Positions 34,077 through 45,790 of a DNA stretch of 64,000 nucleotides are shown here, in pieces (position 1 is the stretch's first letter; every line of letters starts with the position of its first letter). This stretch comes from Dermanyssus gallinae (Eukaryota; Arthropoda; Arachnida; Mesostigmata; Dermanyssidae). The notes below the pieces were generated by a model. It had not been told where the DNA came from and made no database searches. It saw nothing but the letters and a program-made list of their open reading frames with translations. The stretch covers positions 124,001 to 188,000 of the forward strand of contig QVRM01002145.1 of NCBI GenBank assembly GCA_003439945.1, written 5' to 3'. A program made the translations under genes and the position numbers.

Positions 34077-35799
34077 TGATGCCGATGTTCCCACGGTGAG
34101 TACGCCACGACATGTGTGACCACGCAGCGTTTGCGGTAGGTTGGTAGACAGCCGGCCCACAGAGCTGTTGGGCTCCATTGCAGAAAGCTCGCGACGGGGC
34201 ATTTGGAGGCACCGGTGAAGGGACGGAGGCTGAATGAAGAAGTGCAGACCAAACGCATGTGGATTGGCTTTCTTCAATCCGCCTTTTCTGAACGATTAGT
34301 GCGTATCGGCCTTCACGGCTCCTTGGGAGAACCTCTCGAAAAACCTCAAGAAATTCCTCGCTCCTACCTGGGGCGTGTTATATATATATATATATTTCAG
34401 CCTAAACAGGTAGATAGATTTTCCGTCTGGTATGGAAATGTAAATTTTTCGAGAGATGAACGGGTTTTTATTCGTAGCTTCAACCCTATTCGATTTATTC
34501 TCGCTCTTTCTATCTCGATCTCACGTACCGCTCACCGTTTTGCACCGATTTCTCTGTCGACGAACTCTAACCGCTCTGCCCGATACCCCTTCATTTGTGG
34601 AGCTCCCTGTAGACGGGCAGCGATGAGTTAGCCGAGTCAATCAGGGTACGTCACAACGAAGTTGCGTATACAGTGTGCGGTAATGCCCATAGAGACAACA
34701 ACGACAACAACGACCCCTCACCGAAGCGCCTCCAACTATCAGATACGAAAGTGAGAATGCGCGAGAACGAGAGAGAGAGAGAAAGATATTAAATTATTAT
34801 TGTCGACATAGTACTCTGGAAGTAGCAATGCCTTCTGGAAGAGATGCTGCTTGCTGCTGCTACCACGACTCGTGTTACCTCGGTGCGGTGCGCGGAAGAC
34901 CAGCAAGAACTGCCCTTCTTTCCAGTAGTATTTGGGAAACGCTTGATGCACATCACTGCGTCACTGGCAGCAGCTAGCAATGAGTGCTCTCTCTCTCTCT
35001 CGGGGGGAGCCGGGAGGCGGGGGATGTTAGTCCACACCGTCAGCGCCGTCAGAGCCCCCTCGTCGATTGAATGAACATTGTACGTAGTGTATACGCAGTG
35101 ATATTAGCAGTCGTCTAGTAGCAATTGTCGTTGCAGGAAAAGTAACAGAAATGTAGCAGCAGCAGCAACAGCGCGAGCCTTCATCGATCGAGCACGTCAT
35201 CCGTTGTTTCCGGTCCCATTGCTTACGCTCGTTCATTAGAGCCCTATTGGGGGAAGATGGGCGGTCATTTGCATTGCCAGCGGCGTAGGAAGCATGCACA
35301 TCATTAATCTCTTTTACTCTCTCTATCTCTCTCTCGCTCGCTCTCTCTCTGTTTTTCTCGTCCTCTTCTTTTCGTTTCCATTTGCATTCTCTCTCGTACC
35401 ACCACCAGAGGCGTCGTCTCATGGCGTCGAAGCTTCGAAGGTCATCGAAGCAGCAAACCCGTGAAGCAGGAATAGCGTCATCACGTGCCACCGCGATTCG
35501 AGAACGGCCAATGAGACGTTAGTACTAAAGATCATACGACACTGATCATAGCCAGTTAGAGCCAAAGATTGCACTGATCATGCACTGAAGCGTGTTTTTT
35601 TTTTGTGGCGTTGTTGGCAATCGTCGGTCAAACTAGATTTTTTCCTTTTTCCTCATTTGCTTGACGAGGAACACCGCATCCTTCTTTGCGAGGTAATATC
35701 CGGGCGGTGAATATGAAGTTTATTTGTGCAATTGCTTCTCTTTTTTTTAAAGTTTATTTGTGCAAATGCTTCTCTTGATTTACTCTTAAAATTGCCTGC
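34050..35799. other. Intergenic DNA, no gene recognised
   Basis: (TA)n runs from 34050 to 34077, directly at the mariner end. 34,640-35,500 is GC-richer, with CT/GA tracts near 34,760-34,785 and 35,320-35,350. Frames on both strands there have no recognisable domain. Confidence 0.4.
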
Positions 35800-35814
35800 G
35801 CCCTCAGATCAGAA

Positions 35815-36230
35815 TATTTGCGGACTTTCAATCCTGTAGAAGATCCTTTTTTATTGGAGATTACCAAGCGATCCAAGAACGAAGCTCGGTGGTGGCGATT
35901 CAGAAGAGGAGTGCAGATTCGCATGCGCTCTAATATGATTTTGTTTGAGAGGAATCCACTTACAGAGAGTAGAAGTTATTCTGATTTTTTTTTAGCTTTC
36001 TGACAATGGTTATTTGGCAAATTTTTCCGCAAGCTCTCGAGTGATAACCGTTGGATTTAGCTGCATCTTTAAGTGCAGATGCCCTTTTCTAGTAAAGAGG
36101 GTCGATCTAACCTTGGTCCATAGTCCAGGTTAAAATTTTTACCACGAAACTTGGCAAACCATTTTCGGCAAGTCCCTTGGTTGATTGAGTCGTTCCCTAA
36201 AATGGTGGAAAAGTTTCAACAAGTTAAAAC
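35815..36230 (-). mobile_element. Fragment of a third mariner lineage
   Basis: Minus-strand frames read TVITRELAEKF and then RMRICTPLLNRHHRASFLDR. These correspond to TVTTREFAEE and RMRVRTSLLNCHPRAKF in the longer copy at 45 kb, and to the helix-turn-helix and linker region of mariner transposases. Stops and frame changes are present. Only the middle of the element remains; catalytic motifs are absent. Confidence 0.6.
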
Positions 36231-36283
36231 ATATATATATATATATATAATCGTGGCGTATAATATAGAATTTAACAACGTTA

Positions 36284-36286
<3 letters not shown>

Positions 36287-36316
<30 letters not shown>

Positions 36317-36345
36317 CATCATCATCATCATAATAATAATATAGT
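36287..36345. repeat. (AAT)n/(ATC)n microsatellite
   Basis: About ten AAT units, five ATC units and a few more AAT. It lies directly 5' of the R2-like element and may be the 3' tail of an older insertion. Confidence 0.9.
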
Positions 36346-36612
36346 AGGAAATAGTACAACATCTACAGACAACAATGAGCACACAACCACTTCTTCAAGA
36401 AAATCCCTCTCAACCTCAACCACGATCCCAACAACCATACATATGTGACGTCTGCGGAAGATCTATAAAATTAATCTGAGGCTTGCGCATGTATAAGACT
36501 CGCCTTCATAGAGCTAACTCCCAACCATTGCCGACCGAACGCTCGTTAAGCAGCTCTGAAAACCAGGCTGGTAACGTCGTGACAACATATGTTCCAGACC
36601 CACACATCTTGT

Positions 36613-36741
36613 CGAGCCCGGTGGCGTGGTGGCATGCGTCTGCGCCTCGCGACCGGAGGAGACACATAGGTGCGCGGATTCGCGCCCCATCGTTGCACAT
36701 TTGTATTTATGGGGGTCCGTCTATGAAGCAATGCGAAAGCA
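36613..36741 (+). mobile_element. SINE family 1, copy 2 (3' truncated)
   Basis: Starts GAGCCCGGTGGCGTGGTGG and follows copy 1 through GTCTATGAAGCAATGCGAAA, then stops. The B box is altered to GATTCGCGCCC. It lies in the N-terminal coding region of R2-like copy A. Confidence 0.85.
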
Positions 36742-37498
36742 AGACATTGCGTCTTGGGTCAGGCTTGTAGCGTTGCCGACTCTAATGTTGCGCATTCCGG
36801 AGCGAAAAGCCAAAGATACCACACTCTGCCAAATCATTAGAAAAAATATCGTTGATATACACTGGAAGCGACTAGAAAATCTTCTTGACGAATAACCACG
36901 TAGTACCCCTAGAAACTCAAAAAAATTGTATACTGATTGTGAAAAAGCCGCCGCAGCAGAGCGCAAATTAGCAGAGGGTGATGTAAGATCTGCCACACGT
37001 AGCCTTCTTTCATTCGTCTTCTTCGCGCCACTCAACAGTCACACAGAGCAGGAACTGAGAAACAAGCGTCACCGTCCTACGGATTCAGAGAGCGCTTAAA
37101 CAATTTTCAAGCACCAGTGTCAGTGAAAGCATGGCCCGTACCAGAAAAACTCATTACTGACGCCGACCGGTTTTTTTCTCTAGCATCAGGCCCAGGATAG
37201 ACGGTTTACGTCCTCGGCATCTGTTCGGTATGCTCAATAGCACAGTACCATCATCTGGAAGGCTGGTGGAAGAACTCCGTATTCTTGCTGGTTCAGCCTT
37301 GGGTGGTAATTTGCCACTTTTCTGCAATCCTATTTTCCACGGGGTCAATCTGACAGTGCTAAAGAAAAAAGACGGCTCTATAGCATGTGGCTTTACAATC
37401 AGGAGGCTCGTCGCTAAAATAGTCATTACCATGACTAGAACAACAATTGAGACAGCAATTTCACCAAGTCAGATAGGTGTTGCAGTAAAAGCGGTACG

Positions 37499-37568
37499 AG
37501 CCCGGTGGCGTAGTGGCTTAAGTCTGCGCCTTGCAACCGGAGGAGACACATAAGTGCGCGGGTTCGAG
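37499..37568 (+). mobile_element. SINE family 1, copy 3 (head only)
   Basis: GAGCCCGGTGGCGTAGTGG through GGTTCGAGA. The A-box-like GTGGCGTAGTGG is closer to a tRNA consensus than in copy 1. The element stops at the B box. It is inserted in R2-like copy A next to the RT-palm deletion. Confidence 0.8.
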
Positions 37569-37640
37569 AAGGTTTGCATCGTAGTCCCAATAGCTATGGA
37601 AACAATGGGCTCGGTAAGCAAGGTATCCAAGAGATTCATC

Positions 37641-40020
37641 AATCATCATCTTATTTATTTCACTCATTTTGAGTATGCATATAACATAGATAATTATATA
37701 GATTATACAATTATATAGTCAGCTGCTCGCGGCATGTTATTCGAGAGAGGCAGTGCAGCGATCTCTTCGCAAGGGCCAGGCAGGCAGACGCATGAAACTT
37801 CGTACACGCCTGAGAGCACAGTCGACAGATGCACTCCGTGTACTCCTCGTGGAAGCTCGTATTCGAACAGACCAGGTGATGATAGCCATGAACTATATAT
37901 CTGGTATAGACATGGCGATTGTCACATGCAAGACCAGACCAGAGGTGAGAGGCACTGAAAATATCCAGGTCTCCAACCTCTCGTCGGGCTTGTTCAACTT
38001 TATTTTCCCATTCTGAGATAAAGCTCTCGAATGGTACTGTACGCGACGTCTTCAATCTCAATCGAATTATCCCAACAACCGGTGCACAGCCAGACATAAG
38101 GTACACAAAGCGGCTCCTTGCCCGCATTGACAGGCAAAGTACCCGCTTCATGTACATTGTGAAACACCTTTCAAGCAAACCAAAGTTTGCCCGGGTGAGG
38201 TGTTCCCATATTCTGTCAAGACCATACATCAGCGTTGGAACAATCTTGAGGTAGAAAAGTGCCACTGCCGTCGGGACCGACAGTCGCCGGACGTCGCCTA
38301 CCTCTCCATAAAGAGAGATTAGAGCTGTGCGCACTGTTTCGACGATGTGAGCAGTGAAGGTCGTCCCAGTATAATGAAGCCGAAGCCCCAGATACCGGAA
38401 AGAGTTGACGAATTCTAAGGATTGGCCGCCGCAACGTATAACGTCTTTAGCAGCCAATCGACCTCCTCTTCTGAATTTCATAGCCTTGGTCTTCATGGCG
38501 TTTATCTCGAGCCCCCTTGAGACAAGGAACACCTCCGCCAGAGAAGTGATGCGCTTGATGGCACCCAGGTCGTGATGGGCGACCACTATGTCATCTGCGT
38601 ACATCACAACTGTGGCATTATGGAACTCCCGTCGAATATGATCGACAAAATCGGCAAGCAGTAGAGTGAAGGAGACGCAGCTCAATGGGTCGCCTTGCGG
38701 GGTTCCCACATTTTGCCTTACCTGCAACACTTCCTGCTCACCTTGCACCAGTAAGGTGTCCTCATCAAAAAAGCTCGAAATTACGCTCAGAAGAGAGCCA
38801 CCAACCCCTGCGTATCGGAATGACTTCACCAGGAGATCTCGAGGTGCTTTGTCGAAGGCTTTGACGCAGTCTATAAAGACTGCATACAAATGACCTCCGG
38901 GTTTTGCCACAGCTCGCTCTATCTCTGACTGAAGCACATGGATTGCATCACGCGTTCCTCGACCTCTTCGAAAGCCGAATTGCTCCGGTGGAAGGGTCTG
39001 GTCGACAACGTACTCGATCCGTTTTATAACCAATTTACAGAAGATCTTCTTCAGCGTCCTTTCAGACGCTATACCGCGGTATAAGTTTGGGTCTCGTCTG
39101 TCATCGCCATGCTTGCCCTTAAATAAAAGAGAAAGCCTGGATATATGCCAGACTCGTGGCATTTGTCCCGTCTTCATGATCTCGTTGAAGAAATCACAAA
39201 GATGGTTTGCCAAGAGTGGCTCAGACTGCACCCAGTGTTCATAGTACACCTGGTCTGGTCCCGCACTCTTTCCTCTCGGAAGAGAGTGCAGAACCTGACT
39301 TACTTCTTCTACCTCAAAGGACAGATTCATAGTCTCCTGCTCCAATGTTAGCGGGTGCTCAATCATTGGAGCCAGGCGTACCGTCTCGCAGTTATATAGA
39401 AGACCGGTCAGGTGACTCGTTACCTGTTCGTCGCTGAGCAGGTGGTTCGCCCCCCTACGAGGTCGTACAACGTAGGCTGAGGGCTTGCGTTCTGCTCTTT
39501 CAAGCAGTCGAATTTCCTCCCGCCTAGCGTATTCACGCTTGTGCTCAAGGCATAGCTTTATATAAGCTTTTCTACTGTTGAAGTAGTCAAGCCTGCGTCT
39601 GGCTAGCAGCTGCGGTGGTGCCTCTACCCTCGCTTGGCGCAAGAGCTCGAGCACCCCACGGTGGGCGAGATAGCAAGCTTGAGAAAACCACTGTCGTTAT
39701 TTCCTCTGCCCCGGTCTCTTCCACTTGACTGCACTTCTCATGGTTCTCTCTAGCAGTTCACAGCAAGTATCCACATCACAGCCCACCTCGAGGCTATCAA
39801 CCTCTAAAAGTGAAAGGTCAACATGCCTCGTGGCAACCAGGTGTGGATCCCCTCGCTGTCTGAACCAAATATCTGGAATTCATTCAGAGATTCATCAATG
39901 AGCTGGGCAGACGGATTACAGATCTCGTGCCGAGTGTGCCGAGGAAACGCCGGTTGTATTGTCGGTTCCATAGAATAATCATTAGAAGCTAGGAGAAGAC
40001 AAGGAGTACACATTTACACC
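37641..40020 (-). mobile_element. Non-LTR retrotransposon (LINE) with endonuclease remnant and reverse transcriptase
   Basis: The minus-strand frame 39,654 down to 37,711 encodes 647 codons of reverse transcriptase. Landmarks are SAGPD at residues 130-134, FGFRRGRGTRDA from 226, FIDCVKAFD with an Asp pair at 262/268, GTPQGDPLSC 317-326 and the active site MYADD 351-355. A terminal zinc knuckle CICRLCSQACTKFHASAC follows. Upstream in the same frame, RQWFSQACYLAHRG is separated by a TAA from VKWKRPGQRK. 39,804-40,013 looks like the end of an AP-type endonuclease (IDESLNEFQIFGSDSEGIHTW). It is 5' truncated and probably inactive. The clade (jockey, CR1 or R1-type) is not resolved. Confidence 0.85.
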
Positions 40021-40031
40021 TCACAATTGTT

Positions 40032-40176
<145 letters not shown>

Positions 40177-40196
40177 GTGAGTGTCTCCACATTTAG

Positions 40197-40819
40197 GCAC
40201 CATGCTGGACCCAACCACTTTCCGCATGGCTGCTGCTATCAGGATAGGAGCTCCAATTTGCGAACCCTTTCCTTGAGCAGCATGCGGAAATGAGGTCGAT
40301 GCCTACGGTCTACACCCACTGAGCTGTCCAAGAAGCTCTGGAAGGATTTCACGGCACATGGAGTTAAATGAAATCATCAAAAGAGCTCTTAGGAAGGCAA
40401 AGTTGCCAGCAAAACTAGAACCACGGGGCCTCGGACAAGACAACGACAAGAGACCTGACGGCGTGACCATACCATTATGGTCTCACGGCAAGTGCTTGGC
40501 CTGGGATGCTACAGTGTCCTGCACAGTAGCTCCATCGTATCTCAGCCATAGCTCTGTTAGCACAGGATGGGTAGCAGAGCACGCCGAACAGGAAAAGAGA
40601 CGCAAATACGCAGACCTTGAAAACAGTCTTCACTTTGTACCGGTGGCTATGGAAACATTAGGACCCATCAGCAGTGGAACAGCAAAATTCATTCGGGATC
40701 TGGCCAGGAGAATGACAGCAACAACGGGGGACCAGCGCGAAGGCGAATATCTGAGACAGCTTCTGTCTCTCGCGGTGTGTAGAGGCAATGCCGCTTCTAT
40801 AATCGGCGCCATGGGATGA
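40197..40819 (+). mobile_element. R2-like retrotransposon C-terminal fragment, copy B
   Basis: One frame reads TMLDPTTFRMAAAIRIGAPI, a stop, then ACGNEVDAYGLHPLSC, SSGRISRHMELNEIIKRAL, KRPDGVTIPLW, LAWDATVSCTVAPSYL, VAMETLGPISSGTAKF and CRGNAASIIGAMG before TAA. This is the zinc knuckle plus RPDG/WDxTV nuclease-like tail of R2-type elements. The only break is a TGA where the first Cys of the knuckle is expected. After that stop the frame is open for more than 170 codons, so the copy is comparatively young. It is 5' truncated next to the (TAA)n array. Confidence 0.82.
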
Positions 40820-40923
40820 GCAGCTAAATACGTGCTTGAATCGACGCGACACGTTCGAACTTCACAACTGTACTCTGATAACATAATTACGAATTGAACA
40901 AATTATTATTATTATTATTAAAA

Positions 40924-40954
<31 letters not shown>

Positions 40955-41037
40955 GTAATATTAATAGGCATAATAATAAAAAAACAGAGTAGGATCAAGA
41001 TGATTTAAGCGTTTATACCTCACAATTGTATTAAGTA

Positions 41038-41071
<34 letters not shown>
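40820..41071. repeat. Retrotransposon 3' region with (TAA)n tails
   Basis: TTA then TAA arrays at about 40,902-40,954 follow copy B. TACCTCACAATTGTATTAA then leads into another TAA array at 41,034-41,071. Two poly(TAA) tails within 250 bases suggest successive insertions, one into the tail of the other. Confidence 0.7.
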
Positions 41072-41072
<1 letters not shown>

Positions 41073-41458
41073 GCGGCTCATGACGTATGTGCCTCTAGCA
41101 CTTCCGAAACCTCGCATTAAAAAGCTACATCTATTATAGAGACTAACTGCTGAGAATCAAACTTAGACACTTTACGGCATTGATAAGCAAAGTCTTTGCT
41201 CTTAGGGATAGAGACGACATAGTACAATTAATTGTGGAGGCCGAAGTAGCTGAAGCAACCATAGTCAATGCAGATACAGAATCGGAAGGACCGGTGGGGG
41301 TATTATGAACATCCGTTGTGAAGAACTCAATTGCCTGGAGGATTTCACGTCGTTCACAGGTTCGAAACGACTTTGCTTCTATTCTATTAGCCTTTTCTCA
41401 ATTAAGGTGATATGATAGAGAAGCTGAGAGTTGTTCAACTCAGCAATGCTTATATGTT

Positions 41459-41505
<47 letters not shown>

Positions 41506-41572
41506 TTTGTTAAGTTATTGCGTTTGTGAATAAATTCAAGTTATTTTATTTTTATGTTCACTACTTTTAGTT

Positions 41573-41633
<61 letters not shown>

Positions 41634-42650
41634 TCTAAGAATTGCGTTTCACATAATGCAGTATGAAAATCGAGCAGATTGGGACAGACGTTTTCGCAGA
41701 AGATGGTGGGCGTTGTTGTTGTTGTTCGTATTGCTTAGATCCACTTAGATTTGTTGCAGTCATTCTGCAGCCCGCAGAACGGTAAGACAATGAACGGCAA
41801 CAGGAAAGACAAATCATCCCGTGACGATAACAATCATCATTAGACTAATGTAGGGAAATGCACCATGGTATTACGCGTAATTGTAGGGGTGGTGTGCCCG
41901 AGGTGATTAGAATCAATCCAGCGGAAATGCGGAGCGGATTCTGCTCAATTCTGCGCGATTTAGCAGCCGGCATATGCCGACCGGCAGTTAAGTGTTAAGT
42001 CTGCAGTCGCCGGGTCCGGCGACGAGCTAATCCTCCCAGAACTCGTAAGCGCGGGCTTACGAGCGAAGCTCCACTCGGTCGGGAAGTTGCTGCGCTGTGC
42101 CGCCAATGTGTGTCCGGCATTGTTTTCTGACCTGCGATACGCAGTAATATATGGCTCTCAACGACGAACGTTCCAAATCTGCTGCGTGACCGCCAGACCC
42201 CCCAAGACTATGTACTCATGCGAACCTTCATGCGAATTTATCTTATGGTCCGTGATGCGTAAACGTGCATATATATTGCACTGTATATTCTCTGTATATT
42301 CGGTTCACAGAAGGGAATCACGACATGATGATACCTTGCGGCAGTGCGTCACACAACCGCATATACGACGACTTTGACGACAAAAACATGGAGGCTGATC
42401 CGCCCGCAGCCTATATCAGCAGTCACTATGCCTTAACTTTGGGTTTTGCAGATGCGTCTCAATGACGGAACCTGTTAGCTGTGTCAGCAGCTTGAGTTAA
42501 AGTATGTATAATCAACTCATCGTTAAATGATGATGATGATGATGATGATGATGATTAGCAATACCGAAACGTGATGTAATAATAAAGAATTGTAAAATGG
42601 TGATGCCCAGTCGCCACCGTGATTTGGTTTTCGTGTGGAAATTCATTTAT
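41072..42650. other. Intergenic DNA with two (TA)n arrays
   Basis: (TA)n at 41465-41500 and 41576-41632. 41,130-41,340 could be a degraded coding fragment but I recognise nothing. 41,880-42,480 is complex sequence without a supported gene. A short GAT run ends at about 42,555. Confidence 0.45.
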
Positions 42651-43400
42651 GTACAGGGTAACCCAGGTTAGGTGTCTCCTGGAACAAGGACCACAAAGGT
42701 CAAATAATTTCACAAATAAGATCTCTATTGGTACCAGAAGACTCCCCAATTAACCTTGTATTTTTTGTTATATACATCCAATTTTAATATGTTCCCTTGG
42801 CCTGAACCACAGCTCGAATTGTGCCGAAGAAGGCCTCGCACGAATCACGAGCAACATCCTGTGATATCTTTTCGCAGTTTTTCGCAAGAGCTTGCTGCAT
42901 GGCAAAGACAGAATTGCATCTGACAGTGTAAACATTGGCGTCAAGAATCCCCCTCAGAAATTGCGGTCAAGCGGGGCCCATGGGGCGAGTACGGTGGCAA
43001 TTATTCAGATGTGATAAACCCCGGAGCGTGAATTCCGAGCCAGCTCTGACTCTTCTCAACAGTGATTTTTTTCTGATCAAAGAGAACGCTGTTTGAAGGC
43101 TTGCCACTAGCGTGACGGGCGAGAGGGGCGTCTGGAATTTTTGTAACGAACCTCGCAATGAAACGAAAGCAAAAATCTTACCTGTAAGATTATGAACTTT
43201 TCGTATCTTGCAGGCCTTTGTCTCAAGATGATCTCTTATGATCCGCATTACGCTACTGCTCGAGCTCGTATTGGCCTTGACACACTGTCTGTTCACCAAA
43301 TAAGGCGCTGCCACGTTATGTCGCTTCATTTTCATAGTCTCTGGCAAAACTGGCAAGCGACCAGACCAAGTAAAGGGAAGCTGATTCGTTTGGCGCACTC
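42651..43400 (-). mobile_element. Degraded Tc1/mariner-superfamily transposon
   Basis: The left end TACAGGGTAACCCAGG resembles a Tc1/mariner-type terminus including TA. Minus-strand frames read SVMRIIRDHLETKACKIRKV (a helix-turn-helix and linker typical of these transposases), and later RGILDANVYTVRCNSVFAM and EKISQDVAR, matching the region after the third catalytic residue. Frameshifts interrupt the centre. No right inverted repeat was found. Confidence 0.55.
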
Positions 43401-43476
43401 AACGGAAATATTCGTTTATTCGGGCCAGTGCATCAAGCTTCGAAAAATAGGGGACACCTAGCCTGGCAATATACTC

Positions 43477-43478
<2 letters not shown>

Positions 43479-43542
<64 letters not shown>

Positions 43543-43598
43543 TCACGGGCCATAGCCTTTTTCTGCAAAGTGTCCTGAATGGTTATAGTGGTTTAAGA

Positions 43599-43654
<56 letters not shown>
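43479..43654. repeat. (TA)n and (TA)n(GA)n arrays
   Basis: (TA)n at 43479-43533. A second TA array at 43604-43635 passes directly into a GA run ending near 43,654. Confidence 0.95.
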
Positions 43655-43656
<2 letters not shown>

Positions 43657-44972
43657 GTTCCACTAGACTATAAAGATACTCTATATACGCGGTGATATTT
43701 GCAAATAAATAAATGCCTTCCCTCTGCACTAAACGATACTATTATACGTTGTGTCGTTTATTCCCGTTTACGAGCAATTACAAACGCCGGTAAATTTTGG
43801 TCGGATGGGCACGAGGAGAAGGTACATACTTATGCATTAAGCTGTCAAATATATAATGCTATAAATACATTCAGATGTACCAAGCATTCTTGAGACCTCT
43901 CATATAAAAAAAATAACAATATGCATGCAAAAAATCACACAAGAGCTGTCGTCACTGATTGAGAATCAGTAGATGAGCATATAGTTGTGTTAACTGGAAA
44001 TTTTCATCATCTTAGTCTTGCTTGATAAGCGTTTCTTGCGGCTTGGATTATCGACCGATACCTCAAAAAAGACAGATCGTATTGCTGAATCTGTGCGCTG
44101 ATCATGGATTGACCCGGGTTGTCACCGAATCGACACGCGTCAGCAACCTCCTTGACTCTGTACTTGGTGCAATTCTACGAATGCTTTCGGTCATGCTCTG
44201 CCTCTTCCTTCCTATCTGATCGTTGAATATTGGAATTAAATATTGATTCTCTAGACAAGGGAATTCTGAAGACATGCATATAAACCTTGTGACCACCAGT
44301 GACCAGGTGGACTCTAAGCATGTAAATCAGTGATTATATGTGTGCGAGGCTCACTGATTATCTTCATTGAGCGTACAGGCACTCCAGGCAGCTTTGGCGA
44401 TCAAAAAGAGAAAACACAAGCCTCACAGGCTTCAGACAGGATCTACAAAGCTTGCATTTTTAACATAGTCTAGGTAACGACGTCGACGCTTCGCACCTGA
44501 AAATTTGCTCATTTTGTCATAGGCACGGCAGCTACAAGACTGGGCAAGTCATGACCGAGATAACCAGTATTGCAGCTTTTCTAGCAATAGGCACGCAGGC
44601 AACAACGCGAAACCCTAATTGAGGGGCAGAGTCCTAGTAATTGCCCGACTACTGTAGTTTCATCTAAGAGAAAGCTGTGACTAGATCGTTTCGTTTGCAA
44701 AAAGTTGTCCGTATTTGGAAAGCCAGTGCAGATTATCTGCCGCATAAATATTTAAAGACGAGCTTCCAGGTAGTCAAAACAGGTATAAAAAGGTTTTTCG
44801 CGATTGAGTCGCGATATCTATCAGACAGGTAGGTGCTGTCGTGGCTTAACCGGTGGAATTTGCTAATCTTAAAGGCGGTTTTTTGGCTAACCCTCTTATG
44901 TTTACAGAAAGTGCTCGCATCGAGAGGAACCGGGTACTCGGATGTCGACAACCTTGCCTAATTGTCTATCTG
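43655..44972. other. Intergenic DNA, no gene recognised
   Basis: No simple-repeat array, recognisable domain or convincing exon. Frames are short on both strands. Confidence 0.4.
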
Positions 44973-45790
44973 TTGGGTTGTTGCAAAAGGTTTTGTCGTT
45001 TTTGCCTAAAGTGAAAACACGAATTTGCAAGAACATGCGGGTTTATTTATTCATCAGTAAAGTCTCTTGCCACCTTGAGGTTAGGAAAGGCCGGAATAAG
45101 TGATTGTCCAAAGGTGATCCCCTTCCTGTTTATGGTTTTTACACGCGTTGAGGTAATTTTTCGTTGAACTTGTTGAAGTGGTTGGCAGTAAAATTCCGTG
45201 TCGATCGTCTGGTTCCTTCTCAGAAGTTCGAAATAAACGATACCTCTATTATCCTAGCAACAACACGACATAACGTTACTTGAGTAAACGCTTTGGGCTT
45301 GATTGTGGCACCACCTGGTCCTCGCACCAGATTGTTTGTCTGCTTACATTCTTGTAGTAGACCCATTTGTAATCGCAGGTGACCAAAGTACCCTCGAACG
45401 AAGCTTATCGATGACTGAACTTTGCTCTGGGATGGCAATTGAGGAGAGAAGTGCGGACGCGCATGCGCTCCAGTTTCGTGGCCTTACATAGTTTGTGAGG
45501 AACCCACAGGAGAACTTTAACCTCTTCCGCAAATTCTCGAGTGGTAACCGTCGAAGTTTGTTGTATTCTTAACCGCAGAACGTCCTCTTGCAGCAAATAG
45601 GGAGAGAGAAAACCGTTTTCGACCGGCCCGTTCGTTGATTGACTCGTTCCCGAAAATGGTGGAGATGTATCGACAATCTACTGCAGTATTGGATTTTCTT
45701 CAGAATTCGTACAGCAAAACATTTCAAATCTGCACTTTTATAACCACCACTCACCATTTCTCCTCCGCTATGCTGTGCTAAGTTGTTTAT
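44973..45790 (-). mobile_element. Decayed mariner, third lineage, longer copy
   Basis: The left end TTGGGTTGTTGCAAAAGGTT matches known mariner-type inverted repeats in style. Minus-strand frames contain TSTVTTREFAEEVKV, then WVPHKL and KLERMRVRTSLLNC near 45,440-45,560. Further 3', CDYKWVYYKNV stands where GDEKW is expected, so the first catalytic Asp region is damaged. Frameshifts and stops are many. The right terminus is not identifiable. Confidence 0.65.

Larger units (their letters stand above)
36375..37640 (+). mobile_element. R2-like non-LTR retrotransposon, disrupted copy A
   Basis: An ATG at 36375 opens a frame with MSTQPLLQENPSQ and a zinc-finger remnant CDVCGRSIKLI, stop, GLRMYKTRLH. 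The first zinc His is Tyr and a TGA interrupts the finger. A SINE cuts the frame at 36,613. Further on, LTVLKKKDGSIACGFTIRRL then SPSQIGVAVKA (about 37,345-37,490) match the fingers of this reverse-transcriptase family, usually read as KKxGGxRPIAVGxTLRRL. A second SINE at 37,499 is followed by VPIAMETMGSVSKVSKRF, part of the C-terminal domain, so the RT palm is deleted. The minus-strand LINE then begins at about 37,641. Confidence 0.75.

Noticed and set aside
35027..35491. 154-residue minus-strand frame with charged repeats
   Set aside because: Its Glu/Arg-rich part is the translation of CTCTCT/GAGAGA tracts and no domain is recognisable.
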